From Rhodoferax sp. (GTDB lineage: Bacteria; Pseudomonadota; Gammaproteobacteria; Burkholderiales; Burkholderiaceae_C), in contig JACKLK010000006.1 of NCBI GenBank assembly GCA_024236015.1, positions 124,001-188,000 of the forward strand: 64,000 nt of DNA. The letters run 5' to 3'. Under the pieces are notes generated by a model, which was given only the letters and a program-made list of their open reading frames with translations, ran no database searches and was not told the origin of the DNA. Positions 24,804 through 33,134 of this stretch are shown in pieces. Position 1 is the first letter of the stretch, and every line of letters begins with the position of its first letter. Made by a program: the position numbers and the translations under genes.

Positions 24804-25736
24804 TCAATCCGCCTGCAGGCAATGCTGCTGGTACAACGCCCCGGCCCGCGCCGTCGCATGGCCCGGTTTCCCGTCGCCGATGACCCGCCCGTCGATCTTC
24901 GTCACCGGCGTCACGCCGCCCAGGGTGCCGGTGACGAAGGCTTCCTTGGCCGAATACACCTGCGCCAGCGTGAAGTCGCATTCGCGCACCACGCCGCCGG
25001 CGGCCTGCCAGGCGCGGATGACGTTGGCCTGGGTGATGCCCTTGAAGCTGTACAGGCCGGTCGACGTCCAGAGTTCGTCGTCGCCGCGCACGATGAAGAA
25101 GTTGGTGCTGTTGCAGCTGGCGACGAAGCCGCGGGGGTCGAGCATCAGGGCTTCGTCGGCGCCGAGGTTGATGGCCTGGATCAGCGCCTGGATCAGGTTG
25201 AGCCGGCTGTGCGAATTGAGCCGCAGGTCGAACACGTCCGGGCCGCTGGTGCGGTAGGTCGAGGTCATCAGGCTCAGGCCGCGCGCGCGGGTCTCGGGTT
25301 TTGGCGTTTTGTATTCGGCGACGATGACGATGGTGGCCTTGCCGATGACGAAACGCGGGTCCTGGTTCGGTGTCTTCTTGGTGCCGCGGGTGATCATCAG
25401 GCGCATGTGGGCACCGTCCTGCATGCCGTTGCGCTCCAACGTCTGCCACAAGGCCTGTTCCACGCCCTGGCGGTCCAGGCCGATGTCCAGGGCGATGGAT
25501 GCGGCGCCTTCGAACAGGCGATCCAGGTGGGCCTGCAGGCTGATGATTTTTCCGTTCACCAGGCGCAGGCCTTCCCAGATGCCGTCACCCAGTGCGAAGC
25601 CGCTGTCGAACACCGACACCCTGGCTTCGTTGCGCGGAAAGAACTCGCCGTTCACGTAGACGAGCACGGAGTCGTTGCGCGGGTCGGCGGCATAACCCTG
25701 GGCGCTTTCGGAAGAAGTGGAGATGCTGTTGGTCAT
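24804..25736 (-). CDS. Class IV aminotransferase homologue lacking the PLP lysine
   Basis: A 310-aa protein of the fold-IV (BCAT/D-amino-acid aminotransferase/ADC lyase) group: VYVNGEFFPRNEARVSVFDSG at the start, GDGIWEGLR, and the cofactor-phosphate region CNSTNFFIV and GTLGGVTPV. The internal-aldimine lysine expected near residues 174-178 (the region reads RLNSHSRLN) is absent, and there is no lysine at all between 146 and 232. The gene is last in a GntR/ABC transporter operon, which implies amino-acid or amino-ketone metabolism. Transaminase activity is doubtful unless another residue serves. Confidence 0.85.
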   Translation of the reverse strand: MTNSISTSSESAQGYAADPRNDSVLVYVNGEFFPRNEARVSVFDSGFALGDGIWEGLRLVNGKIISLQAHLDRLFEGAASIALDIGLDRQGVEQALWQTLERNGMQDGAHMRLMITRGTKKTPNQDPRFVIGKATIVIVAEYKTPKPETRARGLSLMTSTYRTSGPDVFDLRLNSHSRLNLIQALIQAINLGADEALMLDPRGFVASCNSTNFFIVRGDDELWTSTGLYSFKGITQANVIRAWQAAGGVVRECDFTLAQVYSAKEAFVTGTLGGVTPVTKIDGRVIGDGKPGHATARAGALYQQHCLQAD

Positions 25737-25851
25737 GGTGGTGTGTTTGCGGTAGGAAGGCTGGGGCGGGCTGGGCCCGCATGCTGTTGCGTGGGCACGG
25801 TGGGCCCAGGCGCGACGCGAATCGGTATGTGGTGTTCCGCCGTCGCGCCCC

Positions 25852-26646
25852 CTAGAAATGGAACTCGTTGTGCCGCGCCAGGAAAGCCTGCGTGCGCGCC
25901 TGCTGCGGGTTCTTCAATACCTGGTCGGGCGTGCCTTGTTCATGGATGACGCCGTCGGCGATGAACAGGATGCGGTTCGCGAAGTGGTAGGCAAAACCCA
26001 GCTCGTGCGTCACCAGCAGCATGGTGCGGCCTTCCTCGGCCAGTGCGCGGATGGTGCGCAGCACCTCGCCGACCAGTTCCGGGTCCAGCGCCGAGGTGGG
26101 TTCATCGAACAGCAGCAGTTCGGGCTCCATCGCCAGCGCACGCGCGATCGCCACACGTTGTTTCTGGCCGCCGGACAGGCGGGCCGGGTAGGTGTCGGAC
26201 TTGTCGGCCAGGCCCACGCGCTCGAGCTGTGCACGAGCCTTGCTCTCGGCCGCGGCGCGGTCCATGCCCTTGACGGTGCGCAGGCCTTCCATGACGTTGC
26301 CGATCGCCGTCATGTGCGGGAACAGGTTGAACTGCTGGAACACCATGCCCACGCGCTGGCGCACCTGGGTCAGTTCGCGTTCGGTGTAGACGATGTCGCC
26401 CGAGCCGGGGCGTTCGGTGCCGACCAGGCCGCCGGCCAGTGCGATGCGCCCGGCCGTGGGTTTTTCCATGAAGTTCAGGCACCGCAGCAAGGTGCTCTTG
26501 CCCGAGCCCGAGGCGCCCAGGATGGCGATGCGGTCGCCCGGCGCCACGTCGAGGTCGATGCCGCGGATGATCTCGTCCTTGCCGAAATGTTTGCGCAGTC
26601 CGGTCACGCGCAGCAAGGGAGCAGGAGGGGTCGTGTTGGTCGCCAT
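25852..26646 (-). CDS. Polar amino-acid ABC transporter ATPase
   Basis: A 264-aa ATPase from the ATG at 26646. Walker A is GASGSGKST, the Q-loop region FQQFNLFPHM, the signature LSGGQKQRVAIARAL and Walker B LLLFDEPTSALDP; the His switch is VTHELGF. It is most like GlnQ/HisP-type subunits that energise uptake of polar amino acids. It is preceded by two permeases and a receptor in the same operon. The space between it and the upstream permease (187 bases) holds a dispersed repeat, unlike the tight spacing elsewhere. Confidence 0.95.
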   Translation of the reverse strand: MATNTTPPAPLLRVTGLRKHFGKDEIIRGIDLDVAPGDRIAILGASGSGKSTLLRCLNFMEKPTAGRIALAGGLVGTERPGSGDIVYTERELTQVRQRVGMVFQQFNLFPHMTAIGNVMEGLRTVKGMDRAAAESKARAQLERVGLADKSDTYPARLSGGQKQRVAIARALAMEPELLLFDEPTSALDPELVGEVLRTIRALAEEGRTMLLVTHELGFAYHFANRILFIADGVIHEQGTPDQVLKNPQQARTQAFLARHNEFHF

Positions 26647-26662
26647 GGGGGTAGGTCTGTTT

Positions 26663-26763
26663 TCCTGGGCGCTGCGCGCCAACCAGGGGGCATGAAAGGT
26701 CAAGCGGCCGCGGAGCCGGCCAGTCCAGGGGCCGCCGCGCACGGCCGCTCCGAAGCGGCCGGC
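26663..26763 (-). repeat. Dispersed GC-rich repeat, copy 2
   Basis: Inverted match to 10726-10826, lying between the second permease and the ATPase gene inside the operon. It keeps the GCCGCTTCGGAGCGGCC palindrome and the GGCGCGCAGCGCC end. A perfect CCCCCCACTGGGGGG palindrome lies next to it (about 26767-26781). Confidence 0.8.
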
Positions 26764-26833
26764 CCGCCCCCCAGTGGGGGGTTCGGACGGTCGACACGCA
26801 GTGCGACCGGACAGACGGGGGGCGTCTTTCACT

Positions 26834-27499
26834 TCATTCGCCCCGGCGCATCCTGCGCTCCAGGGCATAGGTGGCCTGCACCAGCGGGTACAGGAAGACG
26901 AAGAACAGCAGTGCGATCACGGTATAGGCCTCGATCGGGTTGTAGTTCAGCGAGGCGATCAGCTTGCCCTGTTGCAGCAGTTCGACGTACGCCACGGCCG
27001 AGGCCAGCGTCGACATCTTGAAGATCTCGATCGCGCGGTTGGTCAGTGCCGGCAACATGCGCTTGACGGCCTGCGGCAGGATGATGCGGCGCATCGCCTG
27101 CGCCTGTGTCATGCCCAGCGCCTGGGCGCCCTCCCACTGGCCGCGCTCGAGCGACTGGATGCCGGCGCGGAAGATCTCGCCGGAGAACGCCGCCGAGTTC
27201 AGCGAGATGCCCAGCGCGGCGGCCATCAGGGGGCTGATCTCGAACGGCACCAGCATCGGCAGCGCGAAGTAGAACCACAGGATCTGCACCAGCACCGGCG
27301 TGTTGCGGAAGAACTCGACGAAGGCGCTCGCCGGCAGGTAGATCCACTTGCGCTTGGCGTAACGCCCCAGCCCGACCAGCAGGCCGAGCGAAAGGCCCAG
27401 CACCAGGCAGATCGCGAAGATGCGCAGCGTGCCGGCGGCGCCGGCCAGCAGCGCTTCCGGGTTGGCCCAGACGGCGTCGAAGTTCCAGTTGTGGTTCAT
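26834..27499 (-). CDS. Polar amino-acid ABC transporter permease
   Basis: A 221-aa HisM/GlnP-type permease with five or so membrane helices. The characteristic EAA loop reads EGAQALGMTQAQAMRRIILPQ and follows SLERGQW. It pairs with the adjacent permease (27516-28193), as in heterodimeric polar amino-acid importers. The stop-to-start gap between the two is 16 bases, consistent with cotranscription. Confidence 0.94.
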   Translation of the reverse strand: MNHNWNFDAVWANPEALLAGAAGTLRIFAICLVLGLSLGLLVGLGRYAKRKWIYLPASAFVEFFRNTPVLVQILWFYFALPMLVPFEISPLMAAALGISLNSAAFSGEIFRAGIQSLERGQWEGAQALGMTQAQAMRRIILPQAVKRMLPALTNRAIEIFKMSTLASAVAYVELLQQGKLIASLNYNPIEAYTVIALLFFVFLYPLVQATYALERRMRRGE

Positions 27500-27515
27500 G
27501 GTCGTTCGCGCCTCG

Positions 27516-28193
27516 TCAGTGCACGGTGGTCTCGCCGCTGACGGCCAGGCGCCGCTCGATGCGGTGCACGACCAGGCTGGCGGCGTAGATGACGGTGAAA
27601 TAGATCAGCGCGGTGACGGTGAACACCTCGAGCGGGCGGAAGGTCTTCTGCGCCACCTCGTTGGCCTGGAACAGCAGGTCGGCGTACGACACCGTGGCCA
27701 CCAGCGTGGTGGTCTTCATCAGTTCGATCGATCGCTCCATGAAGGCCGGGATCATGCGCTTGACCGCCTGCGGCAGGATCACGCGGCGCATCGCCTGGCC
27801 GCCGGTCATGCCCAGCGCGCGCGCCGCCTCGCTCTGGCCGCGGTCGATGGACACGATGCCGGCGCGGAACACCTCGGCGAAGAATGCGGCCGACTGGATC
27901 GAGAAGGTCAAGGCGGCGGCGATGAACGGCGTCATCTCGACCTGGATCAGGATCGGCAACGCGAAGAAGAACCAGAACAGCTGCACCAGCGGCGGCGTGG
28001 TGCGGAAGAACTCGATCAGGAAACCGGCCGGCCACGACAAGGCGCGCAGCGGCGACAGCCGCAGCAGCGCCAGCGCCAGTCCCAGCGGGATGCCGAAGGC
28101 CAGCGCGGTGCCGGTGAGCTTGAGCGTATTGCCCAGGCCCGCGGCCAGGATGTCGGCGTTGGCCAGGACGGGGGTGAAGTCCCACTGGTACAT
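27516..28193 (-). CDS. Polar amino-acid ABC transporter permease
   Basis: A 225-aa HisQ/GlnP-type permease, paralogous to the next gene. It has EFFRTTPPLVQLFWFF in the middle, and the EAA loop ARALGMTGGQAMRRVILPQ contacts the ATPase. It lies 140 bases downstream of the receptor gene, in the same direction. Confidence 0.94.
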   Translation of the reverse strand: MYQWDFTPVLANADILAAGLGNTLKLTGTALAFGIPLGLALALLRLSPLRALSWPAGFLIEFFRTTPPLVQLFWFFFALPILIQVEMTPFIAAALTFSIQSAAFFAEVFRAGIVSIDRGQSEAARALGMTGGQAMRRVILPQAVKRMIPAFMERSIELMKTTTLVATVSYADLLFQANEVAQKTFRPLEVFTVTALIYFTVIYAASLVVHRIERRLAVSGETTVH

Positions 28194-28333
28194 GGTCGGC
28201 TCGTGTGTGTGTCAGGTCAGGGGTACGGCCTTGCGCCCGAGCCGGCGGGGCATGTCGCCGGCATCGGGGCGCAGGCTGCGCGGGCAGGGGCCAGTGCGGC
28301 GGGGCAGGCCGTCATGGCCCGCCCGCGGCAGCA

Positions 28334-29170
28334 TCAGAGCATTTCCTTCATCACCGGCGGCGAGGCCTTCGGGTCCAGGCCGAAACCGGTCAGGAACTCT
28401 TCGTACCATTTCTGCGTCTGGCCGCCCTTGTAGTACTCGGCCAGCTGCTTGTCCACGAAAGCCAGGAAGGCCTTGTCTTCCTTGCGCACCGCGGCGCTGG
28501 AGGCCTGCGACCTGGCCGGTGTGGGCACGACGATCTTGCCGCTGCCCAGCTTCTGGCGCGCCGCCAGCAGTGGCGGGTGGAACAGGCAGACGGCGTCGGC
28601 CCGGCCGGCCTGGAACGCGGCGATGGCTTCGCCATTGCCCGGGAAACGCTGGATGGTCGCGTTCGGCGTGTTCTCGGACAGGAACTTGTCCATGCTGGAA
28701 GCCTGCGGCACGGCGATGCGCACGCCGGCCTTGTTCAGGTCGGCCCAGGCCTTGACCGGCAGGTCGTCGCGTGCCAGCACGGCCAGCGAGTAATACAGCA
28801 GTGGCGACTCGGGGAAGTCGACCGCCTGGGCGCGTTCGGGCGTGGCGTCCATCATGTACATGATGTCGATCTTGTTGCCCTGCAACGCGGCGATGGCCGT
28901 GCCCCAGGTCACCTCGACCGGCTCGAATTTCACGCCCAGCGCCGCGGCCATGGCCCGGCCCATGGACACGCCGACGCCGCTGGCCCATTCGCCGGTCTTC
29001 GGGTCCTTGGAATACCAGGGCGGGGCCTGGGTCACGCCCACGCGCAGGCTGCCGCGTTGCTTGGCCTGCTCCAGCGTGCCGCCGGCCTGTGCGAAAACCA
29101 TGGCGGGCAGGGCGGTGGCCAGCGCGGTGGCGGCGATGCCGGTGAGGGCGGTGCGTCGTTGGAAGGTCAT
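28334..29170 (-). CDS. Family 3 extracellular amino-acid-binding receptor
   Basis: A 278-aa periplasmic receptor with a signal sequence containing QRRTAL (possible Tat) and a cleavage site near VFAQA. The mature start LEQAKQRGSLRVGVTQAPPW and the segment ASGVGVSMGRAMAAALG are typical of the polar amino-acid (HisJ/GlnH) group. Its ATG overlaps the stop of the GntR regulator gene (ATGA). The cognate ligand is probably a polar or modified amino acid, judging by the aminotransferase-like gene at the operon end. Confidence 0.93.
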   Translation of the reverse strand: MTFQRRTALTGIAATALATALPAMVFAQAGGTLEQAKQRGSLRVGVTQAPPWYSKDPKTGEWASGVGVSMGRAMAAALGVKFEPVEVTWGTAIAALQGNKIDIMYMMDATPERAQAVDFPESPLLYYSLAVLARDDLPVKAWADLNKAGVRIAVPQASSMDKFLSENTPNATIQRFPGNGEAIAAFQAGRADAVCLFHPPLLAARQKLGSGKIVVPTPARSQASSAAVRKEDKAFLAFVDKQLAEYYKGGQTQKWYEEFLTGFGLDPKASPPVMKEML

Positions 29171-29922
29171 GTCAAAGCTCCTGAGGTGGGTGGGGAAGAA
29201 AGGTCGAACGGGTTGGCCAGGCGCATGAAGGATTCCGTGCGCTCGGCGCCGCGTCCCATGTGGCTGGTGATCTCCTGCAGCATCGCGGCGAGGTCGTCGC
29301 CGAGCGCGGCCTGCACATAACTGTCGTGGCTGTCGCGGCGCGGGCCACGCGTGGCATGGGCGCGATGGTGCGCGGCCCAGTACAGCTGCAGGCGTCCGCG
29401 CAGGCTGTGCCAGGTGCGTTGCAGCAGCTTGTGGCCACTGGTCTCGTAGACCAGGCCATGCAGGTCGAGTTCGGCCAGGATGCTGGCGGCATCGTCGCCG
29501 GCGTCGATGGCCTGGGTCAGCACCGCGTTGCGGCGCTGCAGCTCCTGCGCAAATGCCGCGTCGCGCCGGGGCCAGGCCTGCTCGAATGCGAAACGCTCGA
29601 GCGTGATGCGCATGGAATAGATCTCCTGGATGTCCTGCACGGTGAGCGTGATCACGTGCGTGCCGGTATAGGGCACGGTGACCAGCAGGCCTTCTTCGAT
29701 CAGTTCGCGCAGGGCTTCGCGCAAGGGTCCGCGGCTGACGCTGAACTGGGCCGCCAGCGTGGTCTCGACCAGCTGTGCGCCCGGTGCGATCTCGCCCCCC
29801 AGGATGGCCGCACGCAGGCGCTCGGCGATGTGCTGGCGGAACGTGCTCTTGTGCAGCCGGTCGACCCGGAAGCTGCCGGACGCCGCTGCCGCGGGCTTGT
29901 TCGGGGGAGGAATGACGTTCAT
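29167..29922 (-). CDS. GntR-family (FadR/FCD type) transcriptional regulator
   Basis: A 251-aa regulator from the ATG at 29922. The winged helix includes IAERLRAAILGGEIAPGAQL and FSVSRGPLREALRELIEEG, and the C-terminal part (110-235) is an all-helical FCD effector domain. It is the first gene of a six-gene operon with an amino-acid ABC importer and is translationally coupled to the receptor gene. A palindrome at 29938-29949 is a plausible autoregulatory site. Confidence 0.93.
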   Translation of the reverse strand: MNVIPPPNKPAAAASGSFRVDRLHKSTFRQHIAERLRAAILGGEIAPGAQLVETTLAAQFSVSRGPLREALRELIEEGLLVTVPYTGTHVITLTVQDIQEIYSMRITLERFAFEQAWPRRDAAFAQELQRRNAVLTQAIDAGDDAASILAELDLHGLVYETSGHKLLQRTWHSLRGRLQLYWAAHHRAHATRGPRRDSHDSYVQAALGDDLAAMLQEITSHMGRGAERTESFMRLANPFDLSSPPTSGALT

Positions 29923-29937
29923 GTTGGTCGATGATCG

Positions 29938-29949
29938 ATTGTTGACAAT
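29938..29949 (-). promoter_or_regulatory. Candidate GntR operator palindrome
   Basis: ATTGT-TG-ACAAT is a perfect 5-bp-arm palindrome 16 bases upstream of the GntR gene start, fitting the TNGT...ACNA form of FadR-type sites. Binding is inferred from position. Confidence 0.45.
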
Positions 29950-30096
29950 GTAAAAGCGCGTGAAGCATCCGTCAATCGTTTTTTTTCGCCGGCGGAGGTC
30001 CCGGTGCCGATCGGCCCGTTGGCGGGGCGGCATGCCGGTGTCCGGCGGCTCGATATGGTTGCCAGGCGCAGTGCTGCGCTCCCTAGAATCCCTGCG

Positions 30097-30666
30097 ATGG
30101 ACATCGGCAGCCTGCTGCAGCAACACATCTACCCGGCGATCATGCTCGGCAGTCTGCTCGAAGGCGAAACCACGGTGGTACTGGCCGGATACGCCGCGCA
30201 CCAGGGTTACGCGCCGCTGTGGGCCGTGATGGCGCTGACGGCCGGTATCAACTTCCTGCTCGACCTGGCCTGGTTCTGGCTCGGGCGCTGGCGCGGGCCG
30301 CAGCTGATGGCGCGGTTCGCGACGCTGCAACGCGGCGTCGACAAGCTGACTCCCCGGCTGCACCGGCACCGGCGCAAGGCCATCTTCCTGGTGCGGTTCC
30401 TGTATGGCCTGCGCACCGCCGGGCCGATCGCGCTGGGTATGGCACGGGTGCCGGTGCGCGAGTTCATGCTGTTCAACGCACTCGGCGCCATTGTCTGGGC
30501 GGTGTTGTTCGCCAGCCTGGGTTATGCGTTCGGGCGCGTGATCTCGGTTTTCCTGGGCCATCTGCTGCATGACGAACAACTGGCCGCCGCGGGGATCGTC
30601 GTGGTCGGCCTGGGCGTGTGGTTGTGGCGCCATTACCGCAGGCGGACCCGCGAACACGCGCCTTGA
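30097..30666 (+). CDS. DedA/SNARE-associated (VTT) membrane protein
   Basis: A 189-aa membrane protein. The DedA signature is partly visible as LLEGETTVVLAGYAA and the conserved FLVRFLYGLRTAGPIALGMAR segment (seen here over about 20 residues). Four to five hydrophobic helices are present. DedA proteins are implicated in lipid-carrier recycling and membrane homeostasis (undecaprenyl-phosphate or phospholipid flipping). It appears to be a single-gene unit divergent from the GntR operon. Confidence 0.88.
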   Translation: MDIGSLLQQHIYPAIMLGSLLEGETTVVLAGYAAHQGYAPLWAVMALTAGINFLLDLAWFWLGRWRGPQLMARFATLQRGVDKLTPRLHRHRRKAIFLVRFLYGLRTAGPIALGMARVPVREFMLFNALGAIVWAVLFASLGYAFGRVISVFLGHLLHDEQLAAAGIVVVGLGVWLWRHYRRRTREHAP

Positions 30667-30994
30667 TGCCCTGACTTGCCTGCGGGTGACAGGCTGGCCG
30701 ACGCTGCTTGCCGCGACGGCATCGGTTGCGCGCCGGCCCTGCCGTCGCGAGAGCTAACCGGTCCCGGAGCGGGAGTCGGTGGTGGCTTGGTCGGCATGCC
30801 CCATGGGGTCGACCGGATCGACCGCAAGTGTGTGGAAATTCCGGTCTGCGCATGCCGGCGTGCGAGGCGTGGCCCGACTTTGATTAGACTCGGCCGGTCG
30901 AGGCGCGAGCGCCGCCTTGCGTCTCCGCCGGCAGCGCGCCCGCCTGCCGTCCGTTGTTCATTGCCTTGCTGCCCACCGGGGCCCGCTACCGACG
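30667..30994. other. Intergenic stretch without a supported gene
   Basis: Open frames in this 328-base gap lack starts or family features. The only likely element is the promoter for the downstream PDZ protein (start 30995), where I see no clear hexamers. Confidence 0.5.
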
Positions 30995-33118
30995 ATGGTG
31001 AAACTGCTACGACGCGCAGTCCTGTTCCTGCCGCTGTTTTTTCTCCTGCTTCCCGCGCACGCGCAATTGCCGATCTCCGCCCGGCTGGACCTGCTGGAGC
31101 TGCACATGTCCGAGGCGGTGAAGGCCGAGCGTTATCCGGAATTCCTGCGGTTGCTGGCCGACTTCCAGTCGCAGGGCGGGCGCGTCGGGCCGGAGCTGTC
31201 GTATTACGAGGCGGTGGCGCGGGAGAAGGCCGGCCAGGCCGTGTCGGCCAGCGAGGCGGTCGGCCGTTTCATCGCGCAGGCCGGGCGCGAACATCCGCTG
31301 TATGCCCAGGCCTTGCTGTTGTACGGCCGGGTCGAGCCGGCGGTGCGCCGCATCCAGGAGGCACGCCAGGGACTGGAACCCGTGCTGCAGGCGCTGGAGC
31401 GCGGCCGTGCGCGGGTGCGGTTGCAGCCGGCGACCCCGTCCGGTCCGGGCGCGGCAGGCCTGGCCGGAGCCTACGACGCAGGTCTTTCCGTGCGCGGCAG
31501 CCTTGCCGCCGGCGACGGAGGATGGACGAGTTTCGGCGCCGGCTCCGGGTCCGGCGCGTCGCAGCCGCCGTTGCCGGCCTGGTGGCACCACGGCCCCGAT
31601 GGGCGCGTGAGCGCCTCGCACGCGTTCGATCTCGACCACGCTTCCATGGGACAGCTGATGCCGGGTTCGCCCACGTCGCGCAGCACGCTGGGCATCGGTG
31701 TGCAGCCGGTGTTCGGGCCGGGCGTGGTGGTTGCGCTGGCGCCAGGCAGCGACGCGGCCGCCGCCGGGTTGCGCATCGGTGACCGCATCACGCACGTCGA
31801 CGGGCGCGAACTGCGTGCCGAGGACAGCCTGTTCCAGAAGCGCGATCAATTCTTCGACGTGTTGCGCGCGGTGCAGGGTGACGTACGCCTGGGCGTGCAG
31901 CGCGCCGGGCATGCGGAGCCGATCGAGATCCGCGTGAGCGCGGTTCCGGCCGCCGCCCCCGAGGTGCCAGGCCTGCGTTTCGGCTCTTCCTTGTTGACCC
32001 ATGCGCGTTGGCTGACCGGCGCGGCGGTGACGGCCACCCCGAGCGGCGAAGCCGTGGCATGGCTCGATGACGGCCCGGCGGGTGCCCGCGTGTGCGCCAA
32101 CCTGCGGTTCCCGACCGCCGGCCACGGCACCGGTTTCTGGGGCTACCTGGCGCCCGACGGCAGCCCCTTGCCGCGGAACCTGTGGATCCTGCCGCTCGAC
32201 CACCCGGCGGCGATGGACGGTCGCCGCAGCTATGTGCCCTGGCGCGACAGCACCATCCATGACTGCGTGCGCCTGCCCGATGGCGCCATGCTGGTCGCCA
32301 GTGCGGCAGTGCGGCGCGGCAACAATGGCGTGGCCGTGTCCGGTGACGCCGCCAACCGCGCGTTCCGGGTGCTGGACGCCGAGGGCCACACGCGCGGCAG
32401 CGTGCTGGTGCGGGCATCGACGGCGCTCGAACGCGCCAATGCGATGGGCCAGCGGCTGCGGTTCACGCCGCTGGCCGACGGCGACGGTTGGCGCTGGGCC
32501 TGGGGCGACTGGGAGATCGACACCCGTGCACAAGGCCTGGAGGTGCGGCCGGCATCGGCACCCGCAACACCGGTCCAGCTGATTCCCGCCACCGGCGACG
32601 CGCCCTGGCACCAGCTCGTGGTGGCGGGGCGGGCCGTGCCCCTGGTGGGCCGCTCCAGCGCCCGAGACCTGCAACTGCACGAGGCGGCTGCGCTGGCGGA
32701 CGGCAGCATGCTGGTGCTGTTGACGATGCGGGTGACGCCGTCCCTGCATTCGGTGGTGCTGCCCGACGGAGAGGCACTCGGCGCCGAATTGTTGCGCCAG
32801 GACGCTGCGGTGGCGCTGGTCGTGGCGGTCGACCCTGCGTCCGGCGCCATGACCTGGGCCGCGTTTCCGCGCCATGGCCAGGCGGCGGGCGCTAGGGACC
32901 TGGCGCGCAGCATCGAGGCACGGCCGCGGACGGCCGGCGTTGCCGCCAAGCCGGCCGGCACGGTGCTGGCGGAACTGGGCGAGCGGGGCCTGCAGTGGAA
33001 GACGATGACGGTGCTCGGCGACGGCAGCGTGTTGCTGCAGACCGGCCTGGACCAGCGCGTCTGGCTGCGCCCCCTGGCGCAGTCCGGGCAGGCGCCGGCA
33101 CCCGCACGATCACCGTGA
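30995..33118 (+). CDS. Secreted PDZ-domain protein of unknown function
   Basis: A 707-aa protein with a signal peptide (LLRRAVLFLPLFFLLLPAHA) set by the ATG at 30995. A helical region (30-140) is followed by a Gly/Ser-rich linker and a PDZ domain (about 230-320: GVVVALAPGSDAAAAGLRIGD, HVDGREL). The large C-terminal part looks like beta-propeller or beta-rich repeats with many Trp and Gly (330-690). The PDZ type resembles that in periplasmic proteases and scaffolds, but no catalytic Ser/His/Asp set is visible. It is cotranscribed with the SH3/coiled-coil gene 16 bases downstream. Confidence 0.78.
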   Translation: MVKLLRRAVLFLPLFFLLLPAHAQLPISARLDLLELHMSEAVKAERYPEFLRLLADFQSQGGRVGPELSYYEAVAREKAGQAVSASEAVGRFIAQAGREHPLYAQALLLYGRVEPAVRRIQEARQGLEPVLQALERGRARVRLQPATPSGPGAAGLAGAYDAGLSVRGSLAAGDGGWTSFGAGSGSGASQPPLPAWWHHGPDGRVSASHAFDLDHASMGQLMPGSPTSRSTLGIGVQPVFGPGVVVALAPGSDAAAAGLRIGDRITHVDGRELRAEDSLFQKRDQFFDVLRAVQGDVRLGVQRAGHAEPIEIRVSAVPAAAPEVPGLRFGSSLLTHARWLTGAAVTATPSGEAVAWLDDGPAGARVCANLRFPTAGHGTGFWGYLAPDGSPLPRNLWILPLDHPAAMDGRRSYVPWRDSTIHDCVRLPDGAMLVASAAVRRGNNGVAVSGDAANRAFRVLDAEGHTRGSVLVRASTALERANAMGQRLRFTPLADGDGWRWAWGDWEIDTRAQGLEVRPASAPATPVQLIPATGDAPWHQLVVAGRAVPLVGRSSARDLQLHEAAALADGSMLVLLTMRVTPSLHSVVLPDGEALGAELLRQDAAVALVVAVDPASGAMTWAAFPRHGQAAGARDLARSIEARPRTAGVAAKPAGTVLAELGERGLQWKTMTVLGDGSVLLQTGLDQRVWLRPLAQSGQAPAPARSP

Positions 33119-33134
33119 AGGAGGAGTCGGTCCG

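Noticed and set aside
31007..32875. A 622-codon minus-strand frame opposite the PDZ protein
   Set aside because: Antisense shadow; the PDZ protein has a signal peptide and domain on the plus strand.
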